Assembly (NCBI GenBank): GCA_035281645.1
Contig: DATEDN010000141.1
Location: 1 to 64,000, forward strand
Source: JACCTH01 sp035281645
GTDB lineage: Bacteria > Actinomycetota > Acidimicrobiia > Spongiisociales > ZC4RG35
Length of the DNA stretch: 64,000 nt
Direction: 5' to 3'
Positions 32,461-41,533 of this stretch are shown piece after piece. Position 1 is the stretch's first letter, and each line of letters starts with the position of its first letter. The notes under the pieces are model-generated. The model was given only the letters and a program-made list of their open reading frames with translations. It had not been told where the DNA came from and made no database searches. The translations under genes and the position numbers were made by a program.

Positions 32461-33150
32461 GTGGATAACAGACCCCAACGTGTCTTGTTGGTGGACGACG
32501 AAGCCCGGGTCCGAGAGATTGCGGCTCAGTACCTCGCACGGGACGGATTCGCAGTACAGACGGCTGACAACGGCGAGACCGCGAGGCGCTACCTTTCCGA
32601 ATTCAGACCGGATTTAGTCGTCCTTGACTTGATGCTTCCGGCGGTTTCGGGATTTGACCTCCTCCAAGAGATCCGTCGTGGTGGTGACACGCCCGTAATA
32701 GTCCTTACTGCCAGGGCTGACGAAGCCGACAGGGTTAGCGGTCTGGAACTGGGGGCTGACGACTATGTCGTCAAACCGTTTTCCCCGCGGGAGCTGGTGG
32801 CCCGAGTGCGGTCGGTCATGAGACGTTCTACGGCGAAGACGGCTGATGCCGAAATGAAGTTCCATGGGCTTGAGATCGATACTCGTCAGCGAGCAGTTTT
32901 CTTAGGGGGTACGCCGATCGAGTTGACCGCCAAAGAATTTGATTTGGTTGCATACCTCGCCTCCAATGCATCGCAAGTCTTCAGTCGAAGCCAATTGCTC
33001 GAGCACGTGTGGGGGTCTTCGCCTGAGTGGCAGGATCCGGCCACGGTCACTGTCCACGTCCGCCGCGTACGGCAGAAATTGGAGATCGATCCAGGAAACC
33101 CGCGCTGGCTAAAGACGGTGTGGGGAGTCGGGTACCGATTCGAGCCGTGA
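32461..33150 (+). CDS. OmpR/PhoB-family response regulator
   Basis: The 229-residue protein has a receiver domain (VLLVDDEARVREI, phosphorylatable Asp56 in VVLDLMLP, LTAR, VVKPFSP) and a C-terminal winged helix (PIELTAKEFDLVAYLASNAS, VTVHVRRVRQKLE, TVWGVGYRFEP). The start is GTG 32,461. Its stop overlaps the GTG of the kinase gene, so they form a cognate pair. The signal is unknown; neighbours suggest surface or stress functions. Confidence 0.92.
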   Translation: MDNRPQRVLLVDDEARVREIAAQYLARDGFAVQTADNGETARRYLSEFRPDLVVLDLMLPAVSGFDLLQEIRRGGDTPVIVLTARADEADRVSGLELGADDYVVKPFSPRELVARVRSVMRRSTAKTADAEMKFHGLEIDTRQRAVFLGGTPIELTAKEFDLVAYLASNASQVFSRSQLLEHVWGSSPEWQDPATVTVHVRRVRQKLEIDPGNPRWLKTVWGVGYRFEP

Positions 33151-34316
33151 GGCGGATGGCTTGGGCGTTGGGAGGGGTGCTCCTTGCAGGCCTTTTTCTC
33201 GCCGAATTGGCGATGGATCTGGGCCCGCCAGATCGGCGCAAGATCTATGCGGTCTTCGTCTCGATGGCGGTGGTCACTTTTCTCGCAGCGTTTGGAGCTG
33301 TCCGGGTAACGACACGAATGAAGTCGTTGGTCGCGAGCATCCAGTTGGTCGCGTTTGCAGCAATAGCTGTGACCGCAGCCGTAGTCGCGGTGGCCTCATT
33401 GACGATGTTTATCGAGGGCCACGACCTCGCACTTGTGCTTGTCGCTTTGGCACTTGGAGTTGGTTTGGGAGGCGTGGTGGCGGCAGCTGTGGCCAATCCA
33501 CTGACCGCTGACCTGGACACTCTTTCATCCACAGCCCACGCGGTGGCGGCCGGTGATCTAACGGTAAGGACCGGTATCACCCGTGAGGACGAATTGGGCT
33601 CTGCGGCTCGAACTTTCGACCGCATGATCAGCAGGCTGCAGACGTCCGAGGAGGAGCGTCGGAACCTGTTGGCTTCGATCGGCCATGACCTACGGACGCC
33701 GCTTGCTTCCATGCAGGCCGCAGTCGAGGCCTTGCAAGATGGCGTCGCTTCAGATCCAGCCGGCTTCCTGCGTGGTCTTTCCTACGACCTTCACCATCTT
33801 GCCCGGCTCGTGGAGGACCTATTTCTCCTATCGCGGATAGACGCGGGCAGACTTGAGATTTCACCAATCGATGTCGATTTGACCGAGTTGGCCGACGAAG
33901 CGGTGGAAGCGGTTTCGCCGATGGCGGCCCGCCGGCGGGTGAGTCTGTCTGTACTCGCCCCTGGCCGGGTGGCGATCACCGCCGATCCAGCAGCCCTTGG
34001 CCGAGTCTTCCGCAACCTACTCAGCAACGCGATTGATCACAGCCCCGACTCGGCGGAGGTACGAGTGCAGTTGACCAGGAGCGACTCCACCGTCGAGACC
34101 CTTGTTATTGATCAGGGATTTGGGTTCTCGGATCAAATCAGATCGCGCGCTTTCGAGCGCTTCGTTCGCCTTGATGACTCTCGAAGTCGCGAGTCAGGGG
34201 GCACTGGACTTGGTCTAGCCATCGCCAGGGCCATCGTCGAGGCACATGGTGGAGCCATCTCAATCGAGGATGGACCCGGCGGTCGGGTGCGGTTTGTCTT
34301 GCCCCTTCCAGGCTGA
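33147..34316 (+). CDS. Membrane sensor histidine kinase
   Basis: From GTG 33,147 (overlapping the regulator's stop) the 389-residue protein has about four hydrophobic N-terminal helices with almost no periplasmic domain. It continues with a HAMP domain (NPLTADLDTLSSTAHAVAAG), a HisKA box (SIGHDLRTPLASMQ) and an HATPase domain (NLLSNAIDHSPDSAE, DQGFGFS, GGTGLGLAIARAIVEAHGG). The lack of a sensor domain suggests intramembrane or membrane-state sensing. Confidence 0.92.
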   Translation: MRRMAWALGGVLLAGLFLAELAMDLGPPDRRKIYAVFVSMAVVTFLAAFGAVRVTTRMKSLVASIQLVAFAAIAVTAAVVAVASLTMFIEGHDLALVLVALALGVGLGGVVAAAVANPLTADLDTLSSTAHAVAAGDLTVRTGITREDELGSAARTFDRMISRLQTSEEERRNLLASIGHDLRTPLASMQAAVEALQDGVASDPAGFLRGLSYDLHHLARLVEDLFLLSRIDAGRLEISPIDVDLTELADEAVEAVSPMAARRRVSLSVLAPGRVAITADPAALGRVFRNLLSNAIDHSPDSAEVRVQLTRSDSTVETLVIDQGFGFSDQIRSRAFERFVRLDDSRSRESGGTGLGLAIARAIVEAHGGAISIEDGPGGRVRFVLPLPG

Positions 34317-34467
34317 GCATCGACCCTGACACCCGCGCGGATGCTCGGCCGATCGTCCTCCGACCCTTCAAAGGTTTCGTGTTGTTTAAGCGATCGGCAA
34401 GGGTGGCGAAACATGTTGGATATACGGTCCCGGATGACCCGAGCAACTTGGGAAGAAAGGAATCGTT

Positions 34468-34917
34468 ATGCGAAAAGGAATCCTTCTAACCATGGCTACG
34501 GCCTCGCTGTTGCTAATAGCGCTTGGAGCAACAGCCGGAGTGTCCGGGCCAGCCTTTTACGTCGATGGAGAGACGTATCGGACGGTAGGTACGCCAACAG
34601 ACTTCTCGACAACAGGGGCACCCGACCACACCTTCGATACGATCTACGAATTCTCCGGGGCACAGGCACTAAACGTTGCAACAGCGGCTCCCGGCGATGC
34701 CGGATACAACGGCGGACGTTGGCGCGTTCAGGTAGTTGGCCATGCAAGCGGTCACAGCTATGACTCGGCGCTCGCGGCTTTCGATTCCAACGGCTCAGGC
34801 GATTTCGACTTTGCAGCAGAGGTGGAATCGGCGATTGCCGCCGGAGTAATCACGACCTCGGATGGACCGTCCTTCGCATGCCCCGTGATTCCTCTCCCCA
34901 ACAAGGGCGGTGAGTAA
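34468..34917 (+). CDS. Small secreted protein of unknown function
   Basis: ATG 34,468 has Shine-Dalgarno GAAAGGAA. The 149-residue product has a signal peptide (MRKGILLTMATASLLLIALG, cleavage near ATAG). The mature part (FYVDGETYRTVGTPTDF, FDTIYEFSGAQALNVATAAP, YNGGRWRVQVVGHASGHSY) is unlike any family I can name. It is followed by a strong hairpin. It may be a target of the preceding two-component system by position only. Confidence 0.65.
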   Translation: MRKGILLTMATASLLLIALGATAGVSGPAFYVDGETYRTVGTPTDFSTTGAPDHTFDTIYEFSGAQALNVATAAPGDAGYNGGRWRVQVVGHASGHSYDSALAAFDSNGSGDFDFAAEVESAIAAGVITTSDGPSFACPVIPLPNKGGE

Positions 34918-34927
34918 TCGGATAGGT

Positions 34928-34958
34928 GCGCGGAACCGTGGTTTGCTCGGTTCCGCGC
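34928..34958. terminator. Hairpin after the secreted-protein gene
   Basis: GCGCGGAACCG (34,928-34,938) and CGGTTCCGCGC (34,948-34,958) are perfect 11-base arms around a 9-base loop, 11 bases after the stop codon. No T-run follows. Confidence 0.55.
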
Positions 34959-35005
34959 CCTAGGGCCGTGATTTGATCGCGTTCTTCAGCGCACTGCCGC
35001 CAGAC

Positions 35006-35212
35006 CTACTCGTTGTAATCCGTTTTTGGGCGCTGAAGGTCGTCTGCGTCCATCTGCAGCTGGATCAGCTCAAGCAGGTTCTCTTTGGCTGTCTTGACGC
35101 CGGCCTTCTTGATGGTGTCGGTCTGCCCCGCCTTCTTCAGGTCTTCCTCGACGATGTTGGCTGGATCGCCATGATCCTCGTAGGGCAGCTTGCAGCCGCA
35201 GGTGTAACACAT
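35006..35212 (-). CDS. Small CxxC protein (68 residues)
   Basis: The product starts MCYTCGCKLPYEDHGDPANI, with three cysteines near the N terminus, then a lysine-rich helical part (VKTAKENLLELIQLQMDADD). I recall near-identical short conserved hypotheticals with an MCYTCGC start in many bacteria. Metal binding is likely, but the function is unknown. The 187 bases upstream (35,213-35,399) show no gene. Confidence 0.65.
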   Translation of the reverse strand: MCYTCGCKLPYEDHGDPANIVEEDLKKAGQTDTIKKAGVKTAKENLLELIQLQMDADDLQRPKTDYNE

Positions 35213-35399
35213 ACCGAGGCCTCGCCTTCTTCGATCAGGACCGAGATCGGCGAGCCGTCGCCGGTCGCGTGCGAAGCGGCTCGGCGACCTCGGTCAGTCC
35301 CGGCCGCTGGAGGAGCCAGGCGCCGGGACCTTGGAAATCAATTCCTACCCGGGTCAGGAGCTGGCGAAACAAACGCGAAAAGCTTGATTGGGCCCGGAC

Positions 35400-36170
35400 C
35401 TACTGGGGACGGTCGGGTCGTATGCGATCGGCTTCCGCCTGGATCTTGGCCCGGTCTTCTTCGACTCGCTCCTTGACTCGTTCTCCCGCCCCCGCCAGCT
35501 CCCGACGGGCGCGAGGCATTTCCTCATCGAGGCGGATGAGGGCTCGCCCCCACCGATCACGCATAGGCTGAATCCCGCCTCCTCCGACGGCAACGATCAC
35601 CACCCCGACCACGATCGCCAAGATCGCGTAGAAGACGGCGTTGAGGATGGCAGGAGCAATTTCCAGTTGTGACAACGCCGCAAAGATGCCGACCGTGAGT
35701 ACCGCTGCTCCGGCGACGTTGGCCAGGACTCGTCCGTATCCGAGGTTTCCGAGGGCAGCGTCGACCATCTCGCGCACGGCGGCGGCTATGGCTGAGGCGA
35801 CAACGATGATGAGGATGGCTGCGATGACCCGAGGGATGTAGGCGATAACCGCCTCGAGCATGTCGCTAATCGGGTTGGGTCCGAAGACGCCGAACGCCAG
35901 CTGCAAAACGAAGAGGAACAGGAGGTAGAAGACCAGCTTGCCGAGAATGCCACTGGCGTCGTATTTGGTCCGCTCGAGGGCCCGCTTAACGCCTCCTCGC
36001 TCGACCGCCCGGTCAAAACCGACTCGCTCCAGAACCTTGTCGAGAGCATTGCCGATCGCCTTGGCGATGAAGTAACCGACGATCAGGATCAGAAGGAAAC
36101 CGAGGAACTTGGGCAGGAATGCCGCCACGTTTGCCCAGGCATTCTCCAATCCCTCTCTAAAACCATCCAT
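35400..36170 (-). CDS. CmpX-like membrane channel protein (conserved TM-helix repeat)
   Basis: From ATG 36,170 (Shine-Dalgarno GGAGG, 4 bases away) the 256-residue protein has five hydrophobic helices. It contains two copies of the small-conductance channel repeat pattern (FLPKFLGFLLILIVGYFIAK and AYIPRVIAAILIIVVASAIA), each followed by a charged amphipathic segment. The C-terminal 50 residues form a highly charged coiled coil (ERVKERVEEDRAKIQAEADR). The family is related to mechanosensitive channels. Confidence 0.8.
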   Translation of the reverse strand: MDGFREGLENAWANVAAFLPKFLGFLLILIVGYFIAKAIGNALDKVLERVGFDRAVERGGVKRALERTKYDASGILGKLVFYLLFLFVLQLAFGVFGPNPISDMLEAVIAYIPRVIAAILIIVVASAIAAAVREMVDAALGNLGYGRVLANVAGAAVLTVGIFAALSQLEIAPAILNAVFYAILAIVVGVVIVAVGGGGIQPMRDRWGRALIRLDEEMPRARRELAGAGERVKERVEEDRAKIQAEADRIRPDRPQ

Positions 36171-36314
36171 GCAACCTCCAGGAGCCGAGTTGAGCGCCGA
36201 GTACCCGAGTGGCAGTGCGGCCAAACAAGAATGCCCCGCCTCACTTCGAACTCATAGCATGAACCCCTTGTTCAAGCGTCCACCTGCCGGGGCCGACCCG
36301 CGCGGTCACACCGT

Positions 36315-37385
36315 ATGGCGATCGAGACCGTCGAGGATCTAAGGGCCCACCTCGTTCTGGCGACGAGGGTAGAGCTTTCCACCATCCCGCCGTATCTATA
36401 TGCCATGTACTCGGTGGAGGATCAAGATTCAGACGCGGCCCGGCTCATCGCCAGCGTCGTGGTCGAGGAGATGCTCCATGTAGCGCTCACCACCAACCTC
36501 TTGCTCGCGATCGGCGGAGAGCCCTCCTTCGGCTACGACTCGATTCCGTCCTATCCGGGATTTCTGGCCCACCATCAGCCGGATTTGCTGCTCGAGCTAA
36601 GGGAGTGCACGCCCGAGCTGATCACGAGCACCTTCCTGGAGATCGAAAGACCGCGCGCACCAGGGGCAATCCCCGAAGACGATGATTTTGAGACCCTGGG
36701 TCAGTTCTATGCCGCGCTGGAAGCAGCTCTGGATGATCTGTCCGCGGCCTCCGACATCTTCGCCCGGCACCAGCCCGAAAGGCAGCTGGCGAACCATTCC
36801 TGGTATGGACCCGTCCTTTTCGATGCCGAGGACAGCGGGGGTCTCTTGATGATTGACGATAGGAACAGCGCCGATGAGGCACTGGAGATCATCATTCATC
36901 AAGGGGAGGGAGTGAGCGACGAGCGCTGGGCGGACCCCTCCCACCAAGAGCTCACCCACTTCCGGAAGTTCCAACAGCTGGCCGACGGGACCACTCCAAT
37001 CGGCCGGACATGGCCGGTGTTGACCAATCCCCGAACCGCAGATCTCCCTCAGGGCCTGCACAGAGTCTCCGATCTTTTCAACGCCCTCTACGGGCTGGTA
37101 TTCGCCACCATGGATGATCTGTTCTCGGGTGCCGGGCACCAGGAAGAGTCAATTGGCCGCCTCTACGGGCTGATGTCTGGTTGCCTGGCTCCTACCGCTC
37201 GTTACCTGGTGAGACAACCAGTGAGCAAGACTGCGACCGCGGGCCCGACCTTCGAGGTCTATCGGTTTGAGGGAGATCCTTATGCCGAGACGGCAGCTCT
37301 GGCTGCGGCCGTCGCAAAGGAGCACCCCGACCTAGATCCAGTCGCTTCTATCGCGTCGGCCTTCTCGGTCACCCCAAATCTGTAG
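36315..37385 (+). CDS. Ferritin-like protein related to VioB/iminophenylpyruvate dimer synthase domain
   Basis: The 356-residue protein opens with VEDLRAHLVLATRVELSTIP and PYLYAMYS. It continues with VVEEMLHVALTTNLLLAIGG (Glu and His metal ligands) and, later, IIIHQGEGVSD and HQELTHFRKFQQL, the pattern of the ferritin-like domain found in VioB/RebD-type and StaD-type proteins. A Fe-dependent oxidative role is inferred. It stands alone, divergent from the CmpX-like gene. Confidence 0.8.
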   Translation: MAIETVEDLRAHLVLATRVELSTIPPYLYAMYSVEDQDSDAARLIASVVVEEMLHVALTTNLLLAIGGEPSFGYDSIPSYPGFLAHHQPDLLLELRECTPELITSTFLEIERPRAPGAIPEDDDFETLGQFYAALEAALDDLSAASDIFARHQPERQLANHSWYGPVLFDAEDSGGLLMIDDRNSADEALEIIIHQGEGVSDERWADPSHQELTHFRKFQQLADGTTPIGRTWPVLTNPRTADLPQGLHRVSDLFNALYGLVFATMDDLFSGAGHQEESIGRLYGLMSGCLAPTARYLVRQPVSKTATAGPTFEVYRFEGDPYAETAALAAAVAKEHPDLDPVASIASAFSVTPNL

Positions 37386-37395
37386 CCAAGCCGAC

Positions 37396-37551
37396 TTAGG
37401 TTTCATCTCGGTGGAGAAGGTGAGCCAGGCGGTCGACGACCAACAGGGCGACAAGCAAGATCATTGGCAGCGTCAAAATGGGAAGAGCTGCCCGAATCAA
37501 GACTTCGAGAAACGAAGCATCCGCCAGCGAGCCATCCAACAATCGTTCCAC
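37396..37551 (-). CDS. Small single-pass membrane protein (51 residues)
   Basis: On the minus strand GTG 37,551 has AGGAG seven bases upstream and opens a 51-codon frame to TAA 37,398-37,396. The N terminus is acidic (ERLLDGSLADASFLEVLI), followed by one hydrophobic helix (LPILTLPMILLVALLVV) and a basic/His tail (DRLAHLLHRDET). GTG 37,557 is an alternative. It is convergent with the ferritin-like gene, 10 bases away. The family is unknown. Confidence 0.6.
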   Translation of the reverse strand: MERLLDGSLADASFLEVLIRAALPILTLPMILLVALLVVDRLAHLLHRDET

Positions 37552-37807
37552 ATCCACTCCTGCGCCGCCCTTACCCGCGCGCCGCCGGTTTCATGCAGTT
37601 CCGGACCAGAAAGCCCGGTCGTACTAGTCAACGAATTGCCGTAGACTGCTGACATAGCGCACGCAAACGCGTGCAGCGCCTTCTTCGCCTCAGAATGTGG
37701 GTGAAGTTTCCGCTTGCTTTGCCGGTGCGACGTCGAGCTTCTATCGACGGCGGTTTCGGGAGCACCGTCAGAGGGCTAGTGCTGACGGTTCGAAGCAAGG
37801 AGAAAGA

Positions 37808-37852
37808 ATGTCCCAGGTCGATATCACCCAATGTGTGGCGAGGGCGGCCTAG
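37808..37852 (+). CDS. Possible 14-residue leader peptide
   Basis: ATG 37,808 has a very good Shine-Dalgarno (AAGGAG, 5 bases away) and encodes MSQVDITQCVARAA before TAG 37,850-37,852. The next GTG, at 37,855, begins the cysteine-rich protein. A coupled leader peptide is possible. The alternative is that this is the original start of that protein, broken by a frameshift. Confidence 0.35.
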   Translation: MSQVDITQCVARAA

Positions 37853-37854
37853 CG

Positions 37855-38025
37855 GTGGCCAGGCAAAACGATCGAACTCATGATGGGAACCGCCGGCGTT
37901 GTCTTGGGTGCGGGCATCCTCTAGTCGAGCACCGGCCCAGCGCGTGCTCTGTCCCCAAGTGCGTCTGCAGCAACTACACGGGCCCGCTCGACGTGAGATT
38001 GCCCAGCGCGACGTCGGTTAAGTAG
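37855..38025 (+). CDS. Small cysteine-rich zinc-ribbon-like protein (56 residues)
   Basis: From GTG 37,855 the product carries CLGCGHPLVEHRPSACSVPK and then CVC, giving CxxCxH plus a CxxxxCxC cluster suited to zinc binding. The tail is short and unstructured. No Shine-Dalgarno is adjacent, so translation probably depends on the small frame just upstream. The 37,552-37,807 gap before it shows no other gene. Confidence 0.5.
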   Translation: MARQNDRTHDGNRRRCLGCGHPLVEHRPSACSVPKCVCSNYTGPLDVRLPSATSVK

Positions 38026-38043
38026 CCGGCAGGCGTAGCTCCC

Positions 38044-38226
38044 ATGAGCATCCGTGCGAAGGAAGCCGACGAGATGCTGGGGGTTCTCGTTCGAATCGCT
38101 GACGCGATCGAGTCAATCAGCCGCCAACTCGAGGAAATCAGCTCATCGGTGGAGGCCATGCGCCAAGACTTATGGGACATTCCCAAAGCCATCAGGGGCC
38201 AGCCCCCGGGCGAGACCTCCTATTGA
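38044..38226 (+). CDS. Small coiled-coil protein (60 residues)
   Basis: ATG 38,044 opens a 60-codon frame with heptad-like hydrophobic spacing (MLGVLVRIADAIESISRQLE and EISSSVEAMRQDLWDIPKAI). It resembles short phage or plasmid helical proteins, but no family is recognised. It is convergent with the BrkB-family gene, 6 bases apart. Confidence 0.5.
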   Translation: MSIRAKEADEMLGVLVRIADAIESISRQLEEISSSVEAMRQDLWDIPKAIRGQPPGETSY

Positions 38227-38232
38227 CTCCGG

Positions 38233-39201
38233 CTATCTAGATCGACGCCGTCCTAGCAGCAAGCCGGAGAGGAACGCCCCCAGAATCAACCAGCCCGGTG
38301 CGGGTTCGCGCTGGCGGGGGGCGTGGCTGGTATCCCGGGAGACAACGGGTTCCGCCCCGGGGACGGGTGTGACTGACGACTCATGGCGTTTGGTCCACAC
38401 CTGAGTGAGTTCGGCTCCGAAGAAGACGATGAGGGCGGAGTAGTAGATCCAGACCATGATGATGATCAGGGAACCGGCGACGCCATAGGCAGACCCCACG
38501 TCGCTAGTTCCGAGGTAGAAGCCGATGGCGAACTTCCCGATGATGAAAAGACCAGCGGTGAGGAAGGCTCCCAACCAAACATCGCGCCATCTGATTCGGA
38601 CGTCGGGCAAAAACTTGAAAATCAGAGCGAATAGCACTGTGACGACCAGGAGCGAGAAAACGATGTCCATGACGGCCACGAAAGGAGCGAGAGATTCAAC
38701 GCCTCCGGCGAGTTCTGCCAAGGCGGCAGTGGCCGTGCTTACGGCCAGTGAAACCAGCAGCAAGAAGCCCGCTCCCAGTACTGCCGCCAGCGACAGCAAT
38801 CGTTTCTGAATCAATCGCCAGATACCCCCTCCCGGCTTAGGCCGAACGTCCCAGATCGTGTTGAGGGCATCTTGAAGCTGGGCGAAGACCCCAGAGGCGG
38901 CTATCACCAGCAATGCCAAACCCAGGGCAACGGCCCAACTGGGCCCGGTCGTCTCTTGGGCCTCGGCTATGGCCGCACCCAGCAAATCGGCCGACTCAGC
39001 TCCCACCAGCCCCCGCATCTGCTCGACCAGGCGATCACTAACGACGTCGGCGCCAAAAGCGATTCCCGCAATCCCAATCAATGCCACCAGCAAAGGCGGG
39101 AGAGAAAAAGCCGTGTAATACGAGAGCGCCGCCCCCAAACGCGGTGCTTTGTCCTCTAGCCAATCTTTGCCTGCATCTACGACTAGCCGACCGATGTTCA
39201 T
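38233..39201 (-). CDS. YihY/BrkB family inner-membrane protein
   Basis: From ATG 39,201 (Shine-Dalgarno AGGAGG, 4 bases away) the 322-residue protein shows the family start KDWLEDKAPRLGAALSYYTA, about six hydrophobic helices, the motif GVFAQLQDALNTIWDV and the conserved GSAYGVAGSLIIIMVWIYYS with FFGAELTQVW. Members were once called ribonuclease BN and are now regarded as membrane proteins, possibly transporters. The C terminus adds a polar linker and a last hydrophobic helix with an arginine-rich end. Confidence 0.88.
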   Translation of the reverse strand: MNIGRLVVDAGKDWLEDKAPRLGAALSYYTAFSLPPLLVALIGIAGIAFGADVVSDRLVEQMRGLVGAESADLLGAAIAEAQETTGPSWAVALGLALLVIAASGVFAQLQDALNTIWDVRPKPGGGIWRLIQKRLLSLAAVLGAGFLLLVSLAVSTATAALAELAGGVESLAPFVAVMDIVFSLLVVTVLFALIFKFLPDVRIRWRDVWLGAFLTAGLFIIGKFAIGFYLGTSDVGSAYGVAGSLIIIMVWIYYSALIVFFGAELTQVWTKRHESSVTPVPGAEPVVSRDTSHAPRQREPAPGWLILGAFLSGLLLGRRRSR

Positions 39202-39436
39202 CCGCCCTCCTGGGCACACAGTTTCCCCGTCATTTCACGGCCAAAACAAAAGCGAAAAAAGGGCCAAATGAGCTGACATGCGAGATGCAAATGCCGCATA
39301 AAAGCTGCAGCCACCGGTAGGACCGTTGCCGGCGGCCGCTTCGAGGTAGCAATTGAGTATGCTCGGGGCGCCGCGATGGAAGGCTTTGCCAACTGTCGGG
39401 GCAAGAAACGGAACTCACACAACGGGAGGAACCAAG

Positions 39437-41407
39437 TTGAGAGCTACACAGCTCGCCCGTTGGCGTTGGTTAGCCATTGTTGCCGTATTGGCGATCGTGG
39501 CTGCCGCATGTCAGCAGGGAGGCGGCGGGACAACTGCTGCCCCATCTGACGGAGGCACCGCTACCACCTCTCTGTCGGGAGATGGAGGCGCGACGACCAC
39601 CGCCGCCGGGGAAGAAGAACCCACGACGGGTGGCGAGCTTGCCACCTATCGGATGGGGATTTTCTCTGATACGACCACCGACAACTTCTGGGCCTACTAC
39701 GACCCGGCGTCGTCGGTGTGGACCGGTTACATCCTTAACGACACCAAGTCTGCCCTTTACGGCATCAACTATCCCGGCATCGAATTGGACTCGGACCTGG
39801 CTGCCAGCTCGGAGATCCCGACTGGTGCCGCTGAAGGGGACGGTTGGGCCATCGAGGTTGAGATGAGAGACGACGCCACTTGGTCAGACGGCACACCCGT
39901 CACGGCCAACGACGTCGCTTTCACGTTTGCGACGGTTCGCGACCTGGCCTTGGGCGGAAACTGGCTCAGCGCCTGGCCACTTCCGGATCCAGAGAACCCA
40001 AATGCCATCGGCCTCACCGATGTGCAGGCGGTTGACGATTACACCGTCAAGCTGGTCTTCAATGCTCAGCCGGGCTTGGTCATCTGGCCCCACTCGGTCG
40101 GAACCGCTCCGGTGATGCCGGCTCACACCTGGGGGCCGATCGTCGAGGAGGCCAAGGCCTCCGATGACCCGGCAGCAGCTCTCTACGCCGCCTCAGGCGT
40201 GGAGAACGACGTGGCTAGCGGTCCAATGAACTTCGTCGAGCGAGAGGAAGGTGCCTTCGCTCGTAGCGAGGCCAACGAGGTCTTCTACGACCGCGGGGTC
40301 GAAGTCGAGTCCGGCGGGTTCAACTATGTAGTTGGACCGTACGTCAATGAGTCGACCTTCTCCGTATACGGTGGTCAGGACGCGGCAGTGCTGGCGCTGA
40401 AAGCCGGCGAGGTAGATTACCTGCTAAACCCGTTGGGAATGCAGCGCGGCCTTCTGGCCCAGGTGCAAGACGATCCCAACCTGACAGCAGTGGTCAACCC
40501 GACCTTCGGGTTCCGCTACCTGGCCTTCAACATGCGTGAAGAGCCGATGTCGATCCCGGCCTTCCGGGATGCTCTGGCATTAATGATCGACAAGGAGTTC
40601 ATGGCCAACAACGTCCTCCAGGGCGCGGCCTTCCCCTTGTACGCCACCATGCCTGAGGGCAACCGCAAGTGGTACAACGCCGAAGTAGCGGAGAGCTTTG
40701 CCTCCAACTATGTCGGCAAGACCATCCAGGAGCGGCTCGAGGGTGCTGTCCAGATCCTCCGCGATGCAGGTTTCACCTGGGAGACCGAACCCGCCGTCGC
40801 CACCGACGCCGAGGGCAACGTCCTCAACGCGGTTAACAACGGTGTTGGGATCATGTACAACGGCACTCCGGTGCGGCCGCTCGAGATCCTGGCCCCAGGG
40901 CCCGGGTACGACCCGCTGCGGGCGACGTACTCGATTTGGATCGAGACCTGGCTCAACCAGCTGGGCTTCCAGGCTGAGGCCAATCCCACGGACTTCAACG
41001 CCCTCGTGGCCGCGGTCGATCCGCAGGCGGACAACACGGCCGCGTTTGACATGTTCATCCTGGGATGGTCGCTCGGAAATCCGGCCTTCCCGGACTACCA
41101 CCACTCCTTCTTCCACAGCTCCAACGACATGTTGGTTAACGGTGGATCGAACCGCGGTGGGTACGCCAGCGAGGAGTTCGATGCCCTAGCCGACGCCTAC
41201 CAGGCGGCGCAGAGCGAAGAAGAGGCCTACGACTTGATGTGGCAGATGGAGGAAGTCCTGTTCAGGGACAAGCCTTACATCCTGCTCTTCGACACCGGCA
41301 TCCTCGAGTTCTACCGGACCGAGTCGATCGAATACCCGTTCACCGAGACCTTGGGTGGCATGCAGTTCATTCAAGGGATGCAGGAACTGGTGACGGCAGC
41401 CAAGTAG
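39437..41407 (+). CDS. ABC transporter substrate-binding lipoprotein (peptide/nickel family 5)
   Basis: TTG 39,437 follows GGGAGGA at 6 bases and yields 656 residues. A lipobox (VAAACQ, Cys25) is followed by a Gly/Thr/Ser-rich linker and a large SBP_bac_5 domain with WSDGTPVTANDVAFTF, FRYLAFNM and the C-terminal EVLFRDKPYILLFD. It would bind oligopeptides or oligosaccharides for the permease genes downstream. The domain is larger than usual, mainly between residues 420 and 520. It is the first gene of the importer operon. Confidence 0.92.
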   Translation: MRATQLARWRWLAIVAVLAIVAAACQQGGGGTTAAPSDGGTATTSLSGDGGATTTAAGEEEPTTGGELATYRMGIFSDTTTDNFWAYYDPASSVWTGYILNDTKSALYGINYPGIELDSDLAASSEIPTGAAEGDGWAIEVEMRDDATWSDGTPVTANDVAFTFATVRDLALGGNWLSAWPLPDPENPNAIGLTDVQAVDDYTVKLVFNAQPGLVIWPHSVGTAPVMPAHTWGPIVEEAKASDDPAAALYAASGVENDVASGPMNFVEREEGAFARSEANEVFYDRGVEVESGGFNYVVGPYVNESTFSVYGGQDAAVLALKAGEVDYLLNPLGMQRGLLAQVQDDPNLTAVVNPTFGFRYLAFNMREEPMSIPAFRDALALMIDKEFMANNVLQGAAFPLYATMPEGNRKWYNAEVAESFASNYVGKTIQERLEGAVQILRDAGFTWETEPAVATDAEGNVLNAVNNGVGIMYNGTPVRPLEILAPGPGYDPLRATYSIWIETWLNQLGFQAEANPTDFNALVAAVDPQADNTAAFDMFILGWSLGNPAFPDYHHSFFHSSNDMLVNGGSNRGGYASEEFDALADAYQAAQSEEEAYDLMWQMEEVLFRDKPYILLFDTGILEFYRTESIEYPFTETLGGMQFIQGMQELVTAAK

Positions 41408-41428
41408 AAAGCCAAGAGACGATCAGAT

Positions 41429-41459
41429 GATGAGGGGCGGAGTTGATCCGCCCCTCATC
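41429..41459 (+). terminator. Hairpin between the binding-protein and permease genes (likely attenuator)
   Basis: GATGAGGGGCGGA (41,429-41,441) and TCCGCCCCTCATC (41,447-41,459) pair perfectly around GTTGA, 22 bases after the binding-protein stop. No T-run follows, so partial termination or mRNA stabilisation is likely, raising binding protein over permease levels. Confidence 0.6.
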
Positions 41460-41533
41460 TGAATGCAACTGGTAAGTCCAAGGGATTGCCTGGCTGTTAG
41501 CCTCGGCTGGCGCCACAAGGAGGGCCGCCTTAG

